64,000 bases of DNA, from positions 364,508 through 428,507 of the forward strand of contig CAJJDN010000003.1 of the NCBI GenBank assembly GCA_905182985.1. Reading direction: 5' to 3'. Below, piece by piece: positions 62,768 through 64,000 of this stretch; positions within the stretch are counted from its first letter, which is position 1; every line of letters starts with the position of its first letter. The notes below the pieces were generated by a model, which did no database searches, had not been told where the DNA came from, and saw only the letters and a list, made by a program, of their open reading frames with translations. A program made the translations under genes and the position numbers. The DNA is from Paramecium sonneborni (lineage: Eukaryota > Ciliophora > Oligohymenophorea > Peniculida > Parameciidae).

Positions 62768-64000
62768 ATGTTAGCAATTACAAAATAGGCATTGTTTAGA
62801 CAATAAGCAATGAAATTAATGAATCGTTTTGCGGTAGTTGCGAATAATAAACCAGAGAAAGGACCATCATAAGTAATATTAATAATTAATATGAAAAGGG
62901 ACACTTGACAGATAAATACACAGTGATAGATCATACTTATGATGCAGTAGTTGTAGGAGCAGGTGGAGCAGGATTAAGAGCAGCTTTTGGCTTAGTTGAA
63001 TTAGGTTTTAAGACTGCATGCATATCTAAGCTATTTCCAACAAGATCTCATACAGTAGCAGCATAAGGAGGTATTAATGCAGCCTTAGGTAATATGACAG
63101 AAGATGATTGGAGATGGTATTAAACATTAAATTAATATAGGCATGCATATGATACTATTAAAGGATCAGATTGGTTAGGAGATTAAGATGCAATTACATA
63201 TATGTGTAAAGAAGCACCAAAGGCTGTTTATGAATTGGAAAGTTATGGTTTACCATTTTCTAGAACTCCTGAAGGGAAAATATATTAAAGAGCTTTTGGA
63301 GGATAAAGTTTAAAGTTTGGAACAGGAGGATAAGCATATAGATGTTGTGCAGTAGCTGATCGTACAGGTCATGCTATGTTACATACACTGTTTGGTAGAG
63401 CATTAGGTTATGATTGCATTTTCTTTGTTGAATATTTTGCATTAGATTTAATGATGGATGAATAAGGGTAATTATATATTTAATATATATTTTTAGAGCA
63501 TGCAGAGGAGTGGTTTGTATGTCAATGGCCGATGGATCAATTCATAGAATCAGAGCTGGATATACTGTTATTGCAACTGGAGGTTATGGAAGAGCCTTTT
63601 AATCATGTACATCTGCACATACATGTACTGGTGATGGTGGTGGTATGACTATTAGAGCAGGTTTACCTATGGAAGACTTAGAATTTGTATAATTCCATCC
63701 TACTGGTATTTATGGATCTGGATGTCTTATGACTGAAGGATGTAGAGGAGAAGGGGGTATTCTTAGAAATTCTTTGGGAGAAAGATTTATGGAAAGATAT
63801 GCTCCTACAGCTAAAGATTTAGCTAGTAGAGATGTTGTCTCTAGAGCTATGACTAAAGAAATTTTAGAAGGAAGAGGGTATATTATTATTTTAGTATTCT
63901 TTAGAGTTGGACCAGAAAAAGATCATATTTATTTACATTTAAATCATTTACCTGCTGAATTATTACATGAAAGATTACCAGGTATTAGTGAAGCAGCAAA
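62768..64000 (+). CDS. SDHA: Succinate dehydrogenase flavoprotein subunit, 5' part (runs off window)
   Basis: Mitochondrial complex II subunit oxidising succinate to fumarate through covalent FAD. The N-terminus MLAITKQALFRQQAMKLMN is a basic, Ser/Thr- and Gln-containing presequence. Then follow the FAD-binding [19 protein letters not shown], the flavinylation region [20 protein letters not shown] (His of the RSHT motif), [81 protein letters not shown] and [11 protein letters not shown]. Introns at 62873-62898, 63468-63496 and 63878-63904 keep the frame. The sequence ends within LPGISEAAK, so roughly the C-terminal third is missing. Confidence 0.96.

Overview
This 64 kb window is macronuclear DNA of a ciliate, almost certainly a Paramecium. 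The evidence is internal. Long conserved proteins are only readable if TAA and TAG are translated as glutamine and TGA is the sole stop. Genes carry very short GT-AG introns, mostly 22-35 nt, and repeatedly the summed exon length comes out as a multiple of three ending in TGA. The DNA is about 75-80 % AT, and many neighbouring genes are separated by only 18-70 bp, including divergent pairs. No rRNA, tRNA, CRISPR array or insertion sequence was recognised.

Layout, left to right. 0-6 kb: C-terminus of an unknown protein, a short unknown gene, a DHHC palmitoyltransferase and a TOG/TORTIFOLIA1-like microtubule protein. 6-13.6 kb: a damaged ABCG transporter, a coiled-coil/C2-domain protein and a Ser/Thr kinase. 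13.7-22.6 kb: an EF-hand pseudokinase with CDPK layout, three proteins of unknown function and the tRNA m1A58 methyltransferase catalytic subunit TRMT61A. 22.6-29.2 kb: two tiny genes, a 949-residue secretory-pathway protein rich in Gln, a cyclic-nucleotide-binding-type K+ channel and a small gene. 29.3-31.5 kb: a domesticated piggyBac transposase of the PiggyMac-like (PGML) kind. 32.2-40.1 kb: a P-type-ATPase/guanylyl cyclase fusion. 40.7-45.2 kb: a B-box coiled-coil protein and several small genes. 45.4-58.6 kb: the spliceosomal helicase PRP5/DDX46, a tyrosine aminotransferase-like enzyme, an ABHD17-like hydrolase, CLU and a double zinc-finger coiled-coil protein. 58.8-64 kb: small unknown genes, a possible kinase relic and the start of the succinate dehydrogenase flavoprotein gene, cut by the window end.

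The scaffold contains four single-N junctions (7845, 17089, 20186, 51777). Each is followed by a direct copy of the preceding 1.1-1.2 kb. These are best read as unmerged contig overlaps, so parts of four loci appear twice. At the first junction the two copies differ by an 88 bp TA-bounded segment next to a sequence that behaves like an unexcised internal eliminated sequence (IES). That is notable because the window also encodes a PGML protein, a family involved in removing such sequences.

Functionally the window is a mixed set of eukaryotic genes rather than an operon or island. A loose signalling theme is visible: guanylyl cyclase, CNBD-type K+ channel, kinase, EF-hand pseudokinase, palmitoyltransferase and ABHD17-like hydrolase. 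All protein calls come from reading translations by eye. Exon junctions were checked arithmetically where an intron count or residue length is stated.
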